Of a stretch of 64,000 nt of DNA, positions 31,711 to 41,344 are shown in pieces (the stretch's first letter is position 1; each line of letters begins with the position of its first letter). The notes beneath the pieces are model-generated. The model searched no databases, was not told the DNA's origin, and saw only the letters and a list, made by a program, of their open reading frames with translations. The stretch spans positions 59,236-123,235 of the forward strand of contig VFIW01000123.1 in NCBI GenBank assembly GCA_006386115.1, read 5' to 3'. Source of the stretch: Globisporangium splendens (taxonomy: Eukaryota > Oomycota > Peronosporomycetes > Pythiales > Pythiaceae). Made by a program: the position numbers and the translations under genes.

Positions 31711-34056
31711 TTACACTACAACCAGTTGAATTTTCAATACCCCACGGCGTGCCGCATGCGCGAGCGCCTTGTCTGCGCGTTCCAGCGGATACACGCCGTG
31801 GACGAACTTCTGCACGTCCACTCTCTTGTCGCGCAGCAGCTCGAGTGCCATAGCGAATGGGCCGCAGCGCGAGCCGATGACGCGCACTTGCTTGGCGTGC
31901 GCAACGTCCACATCCACATGCGACGTGGTTGCAGCACACGTCGACTTCATGGCCACGATGCCGCCGCGCTTCACGAGCCGCAGCGCCAGCGACGCGCCGC
32001 TTGGAGTCCCCGTGCACTCGACGCACACGTCGAAGCGCTTCTCCTGCATGTCGCTCTTAGTCGTGAGTTCGTCGACAGTGTGCGTCGCGTCCACCGCCTG
32101 CTTCATGAGCGCCAGCTTCGCCGCGTGTTTCCCGATCAGCGTGACCGTTTTCGCGGCGCCGAGCGCATGCAGCACTTCGGTGCAGAGTAACCCCAGTTTG
32201 CCGTCGCCCAGGATCGCGACGTCGTGCGAGAGCTCAATCACCTGCTGTTCGATGATCCGACAGGCAGCAGCGAGCGGCTCCGCAAACACGGCGTGCGCGT
32301 CCACAACGCCATCCGGCACGACAAACAAGTTGTGCAGCGGCAGCGTAATGAATTCTGCAAACACGCCGTCTTTGCGCACAATCCCCAAAGCTGCACGATG
32401 CGGACAATGGTTTCGTTTCTTGATCTGCGCACGCGCTGTAGCATTGGCTGCTGCTGCGCGTTGGCATGTCGTGCATGTGGAGCCATCGCACGGGATGTTG
32501 ATTTCGCCGACGACGCGCTTGCCGAGCCACGCGAGATTGCGCTCGTCCGTCAACTTTTTTCGAGCTGCATCATCATTGTCACCAGTATTAGTGCCAACGC
32601 CATCATCCTCACCCAATGCTTCAACGATCCCGACGAATTCGTGGCCCAAGACGCCCTTGAACCCCGGTTTGTAGTTAGCGACCATCATCAGGTCCGTACC
32701 ACAAATGCCCGCGCGGACGACACGAATCAGCGCTTCGTCTGCGCCAGGAGTGGGGACCACCACGTTGTTCACGATCTTAGGCGGCTTGCCATCGCCTGCT
32801 AGACAAAAGCCTTTCATGAAGCGAGTCGCTTGACGTGTCGGCAGCTTCGCTTTGGAGACGTCATGCTCTGAAATGAGATGACGCGGCTGGATCGTCACGT
32901 CTGGCAGCACGAAGCTGGGGTTGATCGCACTGAGGAACTGCCGGAACGTCTCGCTTTGAATCGCCTTCATGGGGATGATCTCAGAACGCAGCCACGCTAC
33001 AAAGGCTTCGTTTCGTTTCGCTACACACGCGCCGTCGTTGTGGTGTCTTGAGGACGGTTCCTGCTTGAGTGTGATTACGACGTCGCCGCTTTCGCTTAGG
33101 TCTTCGGCCCCACATTCGCGCTTCTCGTTGCCATCGCTGCTGGCATTGACCGAGGTACTGACTCGGAAAACCTCGGGATGGTGGCGGTACAAGTGCCGCT
33201 TGAGCGTGTAGGCGCGACTCCCAATCAGCACTTGGCAGAGCGTACACTCGACGTGCTGGCTGCTGTTGCTATCGACCGTACTTTTGGAATCCTCTTCTCT
33301 GTTCAACGGCGCGACGAAAAAGTCCCGTGCCGACACGAACGCTTGCGTCGCGAAAAACGCGGCGGGGATGTCTGCGGTCGGCGCGCCGATGCCACCGAAG
33401 GCTGACGGCGATGTGGCCGCCTCCCATTTCGTCTTGGGGTCGTCTTGTGTGTCCAGGTTTCTTTTTCCGGCGGCGCGGCTGCAGATGGCGTTGCTGGTAG
33501 ATGGACTCAGCGGTGAAGTTGCCGATGCGATTTCTTTCTGTTGCTGCAGGCTGCAGTGATGACCATGCGTGGTGGTGGCTGCAACGCGGGGATCCGAGCC
33601 TTCGCTTCGCTTTCGTTTCTTGTGCTTCGAAGGCGTCGTCACCCTTAAATCGCTAGCTGCATGCGCACCACCACGACTTTCATCCACGTCACTATGATTC
33701 GTATTCTTCCGCTCCGTTTCCTTACTTGTGTGCGTTCCTTCCAGTGACGCATCCTGTTTCTCTCGTGCGTCGCCACCTGCACTGCCATCACCACCACACA
33801 CTCCTTCTTCTTTAGCACTTGCGCCTTCGCTGCTCCTCCTGTGCGGCCGCGTGCTCTGCTGCTGCTGAATGCTGCTCAGCATCTGCACGGCTGCTTGCTC
33901 TCCCTCGCCTCTCTTGTTGTCTCCCTTGGTGTTCGCGTCACGAAGACGCTGGAGAGCTCTGTCACGCGCCTCCTGCGCCACGGCGGCCCGCTCCACGTCC
34001 GCGTCGTCGTCGTCGTCGTCGTTCATCATCGCGCGCAGATCCATCGCCACCTTCAA
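31711..34056 (-). CDS. BED finger / hAT-transposase-like N-terminus fused to zinc-dependent medium-chain dehydrogenase
   Basis: A single 781-aa frame without introns. Residues 1-260 are disordered, with an acidic run near residue 13 and a likely nuclear signal KHKKRKR (144-150). Residues 270-296 form a BED-type finger: CTLC (C271, C274) and RHLYRHH (H288, H292/293). Residues 350-395 (AFVAWLRSEIIPMKAIQSET then FRQFLSAINPSFVLP) match the conserved block after the BED finger in hAT/ZBED transposases. From M414 to the end lies a complete medium-chain dehydrogenase of about 368 aa: GICGTD (catalytic Zn C452), GHEF (H472), structural zinc cysteines C523, C528, C531, C551, FAEPLAAA, and the nucleotide-binding glycine motif GDGKLG (617-622). 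M414 could serve as a start for a free enzyme. Substrate is unknown. Divergent from the SpoU gene. Confidence 0.85.
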   Translation of the reverse strand: MKVAMDLRAMMNDDDDDDADVERAAVAQEARDRALQRLRDANTKGDNKRGEGEQAAVQMLSSIQQQQSTRPHRRSSEGASAKEEGVCGGDGSAGGDAREKQDASLEGTHTSKETERKNTNHSDVDESRGGAHAASDLRVTTPSKHKKRKRSEGSDPRVAATTTHGHHCSLQQQKEIASATSPLSPSTSNAICSRAAGKRNLDTQDDPKTKWEAATSPSAFGGIGAPTADIPAAFFATQAFVSARDFFVAPLNREEDSKSTVDSNSSQHVECTLCQVLIGSRAYTLKRHLYRHHPEVFRVSTSVNASSDGNEKRECGAEDLSESGDVVITLKQEPSSRHHNDGACVAKRNEAFVAWLRSEIIPMKAIQSETFRQFLSAINPSFVLPDVTIQPRHLISEHDVSKAKLPTRQATRFMKGFCLAGDGKPPKIVNNVVVPTPGADEALIRVVRAGICGTDLMMVANYKPGFKGVLGHEFVGIVEALGEDDGVGTNTGDNDDAARKKLTDERNLAWLGKRVVGEINIPCDGSTCTTCQRAAAANATARAQIKKRNHCPHRAALGIVRKDGVFAEFITLPLHNLFVVPDGVVDAHAVFAEPLAAACRIIEQQVIELSHDVAILGDGKLGLLCTEVLHALGAAKTVTLIGKHAAKLALMKQAVDATHTVDELTTKSDMQEKRFDVCVECTGTPSGASLALRLVKRGGIVAMKSTCAATTSHVDVDVAHAKQVRVIGSRCGPFAMALELLRDKRVDVQKFVHGVYPLERADKALAHAARRGVLKIQLVVV

Positions 34057-34422
34057 GGTCTTCTTCAGGAATGTGCATGATTTCTTGTTTGTAGATCATC
34101 CGGATACGACAAACACAGTATCCGTATTTAACTTCCACCCAGAGAACAGTAAACGATAAAAGCTAAGGGACATCAAATATCAGGTTGTAGAGCATACACT
34201 GTCGTGCTGCAGAACATTTCTGCATGCCACTTCAAAAATTATAGCTGCAATGCAACAAATATAAACTTTAGAAATTGAAAAAACAGACTGGTTAAAATTC
34301 TCTCTGCTCAAACAGGTCTTCAAAATCTGTCTGCATTGATAATATAAAATTGGCGAACCCAAACAAATAGGCGCTGATTGGCTTGACCACCAAGCACCTC
34401 CACAATAACAGCAACAGCCAAA
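34057..34422. promoter_or_regulatory. shared intergenic promoter region of two divergent genes
   Basis: 366 bp separate the ATGs of the BED/dehydrogenase gene (minus) and the SpoU gene (plus). An inverted CCAAT box (gattggct, 34375-34382) lies 41 bp before the SpoU ATG. The rest is AT-richer than the flanking genes. No experimentally known element is recognised. Confidence 0.4.
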
Positions 34423-35079
34423 ATGGCATCACCTCCTGTCGAAGACACCGTCATGACGCTACCGCCGCCGACGACGACAGCGCAGGCGCGACCCCAGATG
34501 TTCCTCATCGTGAACAACGTGCAGAAGACCAAGAACATCAAGAACATGCTCGTGAGCGCGTCGTCCTTCGGCGTCTGCGAGGTGTTTCTCGTCGGCCAGA
34601 AGAAGTTCGATCTGCAGGGTGACCTCGCTCCGTTCGTGGCCCAACTGCGGTGCCCCGTGACGCGACTCACGTCGCTCGCCGAGTGCAAGGCGCGCTGTAT
34701 GGCGCGCGGCATCCGCGTCGTTGGCGTCGAGATCATGGAGAACGCAAAGAGCATCCTCGACGAGCCGTTCGTGGGCGACACTGCGTTCATGATGGGCAAC
34801 GAGGTGAGGGCGTTAAATGCGCATGTGTGTGTGTGTGTCAATTATACGGAGTATTAGTCTAACGATATGGACGGCTGTGATCACACATAGGGAAGCGGGA
34901 TGAATGCGGCGCAAGTAGAGATCTGCGACGATTTCGTGATCATCCCCCAGTACGGAGGCGGCACCGCGTCGCTGAACGTGACGGTGGCGGCGTCGATCAT
35001 CATGAACAGCTTCGCCGTGTGGGCGCAGATCCCGATCGCGCCACCTCTGAGTGGCGAAGCAGCGCTAGCATCCACGTAA
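34423..35079 (+). CDS. SpoU/TrmH-family RNA 2'-O-ribose methyltransferase (2 exons)
   Basis: Exon 1 is 34423-34803 and exon 2 is 34891-35079; the 87-bp intron begins GTGAGG and ends ACATAG, with phase 0, giving 189 aa. The protein opens with a short Pro/Thr-rich leader, then FLIVNNVQKTKNIKNML (start of the SPOUT fold). The knot motifs are complete: FMMGNE joined across the intron to GSGMNAAQVEICDDF, then IPQYGGGTASLNVTVAASII, which holds the AdoMet-binding loop. This small single-domain form resembles eukaryotic TrmH-like proteins acting on tRNA or rRNA. It lacks the N-terminal substrate-binding domain of larger SpoU enzymes. Target RNA and compartment cannot be told from sequence. Confidence 0.85.
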
Positions 35080-35311
35080 GAGCACGTAAGTCCATTGCCG
35101 TGCATACGATGCGAAACAAAGGCACATTGGCTCAAATTCATATAGATAGAACACATATCCTCACTGTCCAGCTCATTGTTTTGTCGCTTACGCATCGAGC
35201 CCAGTGCTGCTGCGTTAGCGCGCCTGTCAACTGCCTGACGTCAGTTAGATGCGGCAATTGGTCGTCCTTCATTGCCGATATAAGCAGGTCTAGAGACAAA
35301 GCGAGCCCACG

Positions 35312-35749
35312 ATGATCTCCAGTGGCTGCTTGAGCGCGCGCGGCAGCGATGCGACGCCGCGCATGACACGCATCCCGTGCACGCGGCCCGTGGTCTCGTC
35401 GTGCACGCACCACATTGTGCGCGAGGCGCGGCTGCTACTGAACCCCGTGGCGTGCGATTTGACGTTTCAGGATGCAAACGGCAACACGATGCGCGCGACA
35501 AAGCGCGGCTGCGTACTGCTCAAGACCGACGTGTTTGGCACGGAGAAGCTGCTCGTGCTCGAGGAAGTGTACTACCTCCCGTCGGTGCCCAACAACATGT
35601 TCTCGATCGGCTACGCGCTCCACTCCAAGGAGCTCACGATCGCTTTGGATGAAGACGCCTGCGTGCTTAAACACCATGGCGAACTCGTTGCTGTGTGCAA
35701 GACCACGGACAATGCACCTTGGGTCCTGCACGCTGTCGCCGTTGCGTAG
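35312..35749 (+). CDS. Ty1/copia Pol fragment (protease-like to pre-integrase region), relict or domesticated
   Basis: An open frame of 145 aa resembles the segment of copia polyproteins from the aspartic protease to the pre-integrase zone: VVSSCTHHIVRE aligns with the protease active-site block usually written DSGxxHH(M/I), followed by a strand-rich region ending LEEVYYLPSVPNNMFSIGYA, which matches the VLYVPxLxxNLxSV landmark. The catalytic Asp of the protease is replaced by Ser (SSC for DSG), so it cannot be an active retropepsin. No LTRs, integrase or reverse transcriptase are found nearby. The frame has remained open, which may mean recent decay or reuse by the host. It follows the SpoU gene by 232 bp on the same strand. 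Confidence 0.6.
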   Translation: MISSGCLSARGSDATPRMTRIPCTRPVVSSCTHHIVREARLLLNPVACDLTFQDANGNTMRATKRGCVLLKTDVFGTEKLLVLEEVYYLPSVPNNMFSIGYALHSKELTIALDEDACVLKHHGELVAVCKTTDNAPWVLHAVAVA

Positions 35750-36067
35750 GAAGAAAGAGACAACGATCGCGAGAGAAATGCGCGTGTGCAGTCTTGATGG
35801 CGAATGTACATGACGATTTCATTGCAAACAAGATTCAGAGCAATAGAAGAAGGTTATTCCGCAGCACTCACCCAAGTCTCTTGCGTGTTTGTCTTTTCTT
35901 TCTCTCCATCAAATGAAACCATAGATTCTCTTTGCAGAATGTGAGGCACCTCCACACATCGTGCCTCAGTGGAGTCCACGGTGACAGAGCAAGCAGAGTT
36001 GAGGCATTGGCTCATTCTGCAACTTCCGCAAGACCAAGCAAGTGCTCCCAGCCAAACAAGAAACAAC

Positions 36068-36619
36068 ATGCTGCAACGTGCTTCGTGGATCCTGGTTCTT
36101 CTCGCTGTGTGCTCGGCGTCCCAGCAGAATGCGATGGCGCAAACCACGACAACTACGCTACCGTCCTCTCTTGGCGAGAGCGGCTCCATCCTGACACCAT
36201 CAGCAGAGAGCAGCGCGCGTCCTTCCTTCGTTGCTGCATCGGTAGATACCAGCACGCTGGGGAACGCCGAGGCGTTCGTCAGTCGACGTGAGCGCGATGA
36301 CTCGAATGATTGGGACGAGGAGGAGGACCGACGCGAGCGCTCCGCACTGGCGAGAGCGACACGGATCGCGGAAACTGCGCTCACGGCGGTGGCGCTGGCC
36401 ACGACGTCCATGGCGAACACGATGGCATTCTACAATTTCTATACGTTTGGTGCCTACTACGGTTCCCCACTCGGCTATGCTGGCCCCAACTACTACTATG
36501 GCTACAACAATGGCTACAGCTATGGAATGAATGGCTACACTGGTTCTGTCAACAATGGATACAGTGGTAACTACAATGGTTACAATGGCTACGGTGGCAA
36601 TTACTATGGCAGCAAGTGA
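36068..36619 (+). CDS. Secreted Gly/Tyr/Asn-rich protein
   Basis: I chose the ATG at 36068, which opens a clear signal peptide (MLQRASWILVLLAVCSAS, cleavage around residues 18-25); the same frame is open upstream to 35969 but the extra residues are not signal-like. Mature protein: a Ser/Thr-rich stretch, an acidic-basic segment (DWDEEEDRRERSALARATR), a short hydrophobic helix (AETALTAVALATTSMANTMA), then about 60 residues rich in Tyr, Gly and Asn (YYYGYNNGYSYG and similar). Total 183 aa. Such sequences occur in structural cell-wall or adhesive proteins. The DEEEDRRER patch resembles the EER part of RxLR effectors, but there is no RxLR motif before it, so I do not call it an effector. Similar genes lie at 42785-43252 and 55408-56881. 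Confidence 0.7.
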   Translation: MLQRASWILVLLAVCSASQQNAMAQTTTTTLPSSLGESGSILTPSAESSARPSFVAASVDTSTLGNAEAFVSRRERDDSNDWDEEEDRRERSALARATRIAETALTAVALATTSMANTMAFYNFYTFGAYYGSPLGYAGPNYYYGYNNGYSYGMNGYTGSVNNGYSGNYNGYNGYGGNYYGSK

Positions 36620-36949
36620 GTCCAGCGTCGAGAATGTGTGGATTGTTTGTTTAGATATGCGGCAGTGAAGTCAGTAAATACACGTACATGGCGTTGAACA
36701 CTCCTTTCTGTACAGACTTCCTGTTTCTCTGCACAGCGCTCGATCAAAATGCAACCGTAGGAACTATGTCTCGACGATATGTAGATGCTCAAGCTTATAT
36801 TACTACAGTGACACCAACCTGTTGTGGCTCTGTGCATGACGACGGCAAGAAATGCTTGACGGATTACAGCAATCGCATGCAGAATGGCTTCAAGACGATT
36901 TCAGACTCCTCGAATAGCTACAGCAGGAGAACTCTTTCAACGGGTTCTA

Positions 36950-37417
36950 TCAGAACGTGATGGATGAGACCCGGATAAAGATGGCATGTGCGTCTTCTCG
37001 GACAAACCCAGGTTGTCGCTTGTTCAGCAGGTCGTAGACTTTCCCATTGTACAATTCATAGAAGCGCGCCTGCACAAGAAGCTTGTCTGCACCTTGCGCA
37101 AATAGGTCGTAGATGGCGCGCTGGTGCATACCGGCATCGTCGCCATACCCAAAGATCGTATGCGTCTTGCCGCTGTTGGTGTGACCATAGGCAAAGCAGC
37201 AAAACGTGCTTCCTGCAAGTATTACCGGTACAAGAGGTCGAATCGCATCAGCATACGCTTCGCTGTTGTCAGCGGAGAGCACGCCGGCGAAATGGGCAAA
37301 TCGCTTGTCAATGCCGGACACGCGGACGCTACCGTCCTCGTGGAACTCGTAGTCGACGCTGATGTCGCCCTCTTCAGATACAGCGAGTGGGCGAGGACGG
37401 AGATAGACCTTGGTCAT
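36950..37417 (-). pseudogene. Truncated kinesin copy (motor N-terminus only)
   Basis: Starting at the same ATG as the kinesin at 53942, this copy matches it to about residue 143 (including the P-loop GHTNSGKTHT) and then departs exactly at the inverted-repeat edge (36990), ending in a few unrelated residues and a stop at 36950. Switch I (SSRSH) and switch II (DLAGTE) are absent, so it cannot work as a motor. It arose as a by-product of copying the right repeat arm. Confidence 0.85.
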
Positions 37418-37635
37418 GGTGGCTCTCACACACTTGTAGCAAACTGATAAATGAGCTCTTCGTTACTTTTCGAACGCGCGCAGCGATCTGGCTTGTCTGG
37501 AAAATGTTGCACTTGGCAGCCAATCGCAGTCCTGTGCTGGTGAACGGTCAAGAATGTTGGTAGATCTCGCAGGTGCAGCTTCGGCTGCCGTCGCATGCGC
37601 AACGAAGTGTGTGCACCTCTGTGACCGTCGATCTG

Positions 37636-37674
<39 letters not shown>

Positions 37675-39803
37675 TCATTGCTGGATGGATGCATTTCTTC
37701 AAAAGATGAGGCGAATCGCGCCTGCTGACAGGGACGCTGAGTTTGCCTGTTTGGCATTGCCAGTCCGTGAAACCAACTTGACTGTTTGGCTCGCTGGTGC
37801 CAAATAGAACCGAGAAAGCATGTGACAAACCACCGCACTTCAGATACCGAACCAATCGTAGCAACTAGTATACGAGAAAGAACACGTCAGGGTGTTTTCA
37901 CATGTAGCTACTTACAATTAGAGTCGGACTCGGCTATCTTCACACCACACACACGAGACAGTAGGGGTCGGCATCTCATGCATCTTCTTTCCGCAGCCTT
38001 CCTCGCTTTTTACGTCTATGCAAACTTTCAGAACGCGGTCACTTACTTGCTCATGAATTCTTCGTAGCTCAGACCGAACAAACGCTGCACGTCACGTTGG
38101 ATGTCGGACTTGGAGATCTTCCAGCCCGTGTTGAACATCTTGTCATACATGTCGACAAGCACTTCGCCAATCAGTTCGCGAGAGTGGCTCCACTTGTAGA
38201 TCAACTGATCCAGCACACGCGCATCCGAGTGCTGGCTCGTGAAAGCCGTACCCAAGATCTCGATACGCATGCGCGTCATTTCTTCAATAATCGAAGGGTT
38301 GTTGCAGTACCACCAGCATCCGTACAGGTGCAAGTTGCGGAACTTGTTGGCCGCCACGGTCACTTCGTGCTGATTCACGCGCGACAGGAACGTCGCCAAG
38401 AACTTCACGTTCGGGAATCGGCGGCACAACTTGATCAGAATGTCCACGTCGCAGGGCTTCACGCCATCGCCCGCGACACCCAAGCGCGCGTTGATTGGAC
38501 GCACGCTGTCAAACTTCAACGCAATTGGGAGCTTCGTTTCTTCCGCGAGTGGCAACAACACCTTCAGCAACAAATCCGCACCAGTTGGCTTGGCTCCAGC
38601 TGGCGTTGGAGGAGCGTCGTCGGCGGGGTACTCGAAGTGAATAGGCACACTCGACATAAAGTACTCTGGCTTCATGATGTCGATCCACTTCACGAGCAAC
38701 TCACGGCAACCCTCGAGGGTGTGCGGGAGCTGGAAGACGTCCAAAGTCGGCCCAATCGAGACCCAGTCACCGAGCAAGATCTGGTCCACACGGAGCGCCG
38801 AACGGAAATACTTGCGCGACCATTTCGGTGGAGGGATGTTGTTGGCTGGATCTCCCAGCCAGTGACGAGCCTCTTCTGGCTCGAACGGGATGTTGGTCAT
38901 CACAGCGTACTTCAAACCAGAAAGACGGAAGACAGTGTCCACATACTCCTCTGGGTCTTGAAGCGCAAACCATCTCTGGATAGCAGCCAAGTCACGCTTC
39001 GCAAGCAGGTGGCCCAGACCAAGCGCTTGGAGCGTCGTGATCACACCACGGCACGCCTCCGAGATCGGCGAGCGGTCCACGAACAAGTGCTGCCAGATCA
39101 GTCCCGCTTGCTTCTCCTTCGAGAACGTGTTAAACTCTTCGATCTCGATCGGAGCAGTCATCATGTACTCCGCCACCAGGTAGTGGTACGTCAACAACTC
39201 GTTGATACCCCACAGCATCAGCTTGCCATGGCTAGGAGGGAATAAGTGCGTGTGCACATCAATGGCTTCCACGTTGGCGACAGATTCGCGAACATATGCC
39301 GCGAGCTCTTCCTTCGTGTTCAAGTACTCGCTGGTCTGCTGGTTGCGGAGAACATCCTTCAACACATCGAGAGCAGAGCCACTTCCGGTCTGCTTACCGC
39401 TGATCAAGCGTTGGTACAACGCTGCGACGTCCACGGCAAACGACGCGTACACATCCTTCGACAAATCAAAGCCACTCACGGTGCTCAACACAGTTGCCAC
39501 AGCGACACCAACGCCAGCTGACACTTCTGAAGATGGCTCAGCACCCTCCGACTTGGTAAACGTGTTGCTGCTGCTCTTGTTAGCTTGGAAGACATCCTTG
39601 CTTGCGCGCGCCAACAGCGTAGCCACACGGCCACCGACACCATCATTAAACTCGTACTTACCAGTCGAAAGGTTTGCAGTCATGCCGTTTCCGTAAGTCC
39701 AAGTCTTCTCTGTCAGCGAGTAAATCGGTGTCTTGTCTTGAATCGGATCCATCTCTCCAACAAAGATTGGAGCTGACGTCTCCTTTCTTGAATCAGTCTG
39801 CAC
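36990..39803. repeat. 2,814-bp inverted repeat, left arm
   Basis: The reverse complement of 51556-54369. Paired positions add up to 91,359 throughout, so no indels exist between the arms, and all translated stretches compared are identical. The arm covers the last 1.76 kb of the hexuronate gene, its downstream flank with a (GT)n tract, and the start of a kinesin. Outer edge: after agaagacgc in the kinesin. Inner edge: at gtgcagactg in the fusion gene. Confidence 0.95.
37638..37673. repeat. (GT)18 microsatellite
   Basis: 36 bp of GT dinucleotides; the mirror copy, (AC)18, lies at 53686-53721 in the other arm and has the same length. Confidence 0.95.
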
Positions 39804-41344
39804 GGGAGTCAAGAAACGCAAGACGGTGGCGGTGGCAAAAGCCATAAACACGCTCGGTCGGTAGCTTGGGTCGTTCGCCACGTTGGCTTCGATACAACTG
39901 AACAAGCGTACGCGGTAGCGGAACATCGTATCCATAGCGATCCACAAGCTGTCCAATGCAACGTGTCCATTTTCGACGCGCGCCATCCATTCGTCAAACG
40001 CCTGCTGAGCAACTTCCTTTGCGACACCACGAGCAATCGCTGATGGCAGGATATCCTTTTCGAAGATCAGGTCAACAAACTCGCGAAGAATAGGCATCTT
40101 GACAATATCTTGGTTCTTTCTCAAACGCAGCAAGGCCATGAGGTAGATCACCGCTGAATGGGTGCCGTTGAGAACACACAACTTGAGCAAGATGTCCTTC
40201 TCAAAATCGGCCTTGGAGGTACGAATGTGCACTCCACGATGAGCAGTAAATGCGTTGGCATCGAGGACGGCGTGAAGATCTTCAATGACCACGGTTTTCG
40301 TCGGCCACGGTTCAGTAAGTGGCACCAGGTGGTTTCCAGGGCGGTGCGTAGTGAGACGATCGACCATCGTGTTGTGGAAGTGCACCTTCGAACTCAGATA
40401 GCTGACGAAAGCAGTCATATCGGCTGGCTTTCCCTTCCAGTCTGACTCCAACACGAAGCTAAACACATTCACAAGCAAGCAATTTCACATACATTGTAAC
40501 GACACGTGCATCAAGAAGAAAACCAAGAAAATACTCTGGCTAAAACGTACCGCTTGAGAGCGTCTCCGTTGTTTGGCACATTGTCGGTGTTGATAATAGA
40601 GAGGACATTTTCTGAAGCATAAAAGAAAGTTCCGTGCGCAATCATTTGAGTAACTCATTTCCAAATGCATTCGACAACAGACAAAAACAACCCGGCAGTA
40701 CCTGGGATGGCTTGGAAAGCACGGAACAGAAATTCGCCGAGATCCTTGATCACTTGGCTGTTCTTAGCAATGCCACTGTCAGTCACAGCAAACCCAATGT
40801 AACGCAATTGCGGAAGCTTGCTTGGCAACTCCAGAAACGCAGCACGCCCCGCTTCGCTGCCCAAAGACCCCACACCTACTCAAGCCAAAGAGACACGCAC
40901 AAGAAGATCAGCAACCTTAAACGATAGCACTCCCTTCAGCGAATTTGCACCATAGCATTGCCAAAACATCCCATAGGAAGCTTTCTCCCTCTTTCTTTGT
41001 AGCTTGTCCTTACCTTCCAACTCGACGGTGGTGGTAGACACCGACCCGTCCGCTTCGTACGTGTCGACTTCGTACTTTCCCTGCGCCTGCGCACACGCAT
41101 CAGCGAAATCGCTTCCTCGCGGCTGCGCGAGCACGACGCCGCTGCCAACCGAGCGGAGCACAGGCACGAGCACGCAGCGCTACAAAAGCATCCCCATAAT
41201 CAGCACATTCTCACAATCAGCTCATTTGCTGCTGTTAATTCGTCTCCTCCACGAAGGCGCGCGTACCACGAAGCGGCCGCTGCCGATGACGACGGCGTTG
41301 GTGCTGCTGGCGAAGCTGCTGGACGCGTTCAGGGGCGCAAACAT
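38043..41344 (-). CDS. Fused hexuronate reductase - uronate isomerase, paralogue A (5 exons)
   Basis: Exons 41344-41267, 41179-41014, 40875-40702, 40611-40551 and 40458-38043 give 964 aa; exon lengths equal those of paralogue B. N-terminal half: long-chain mannitol-dehydrogenase family of the UxaB/UxuB kind, with IGSGRFVRCVLVPVL (NAD fold), FAVTDSGIAK, VHFHNTMVDRLTTHRPG (family signature) and LKLCVLNGTHS with the catalytic Lys-Asn-His set. C-terminal half: uronate isomerase fold with DVHTHLFPP (metal-binding His pair), NLHLYGCWWYCNN and TSQHSDARVLD. The reductase and isomerase act in succession on glucuronate or galacturonate. From codon ~378 on, the gene is identical to paralogue B. An in-frame ATG at 41428 would add 28 residues that could target an organelle; ATG 41344 matches B's start exactly. 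No signal peptide. Confidence 0.9.

Noticed and set aside
36068..36619. RxLR effector
   Set aside because: Signal peptide and an acidic patch are present, but no RxLR or close variant between them, and the C-terminus is a structural-type Gly/Tyr repeat.
37638..37673. Telomere-like or centromeric repeat
   Set aside because: Simple (GT)n only, no telomeric hexamer/heptamer, and it has an exact twin in the other arm.
38097..39245. Long antisense open frame (382 aa) opposite uronate isomerase A, and its twin at 52114-53262
   Set aside because: Exactly opposite a well-supported coding exon, no motif of its own; an artefact of codon bias in the sense gene.
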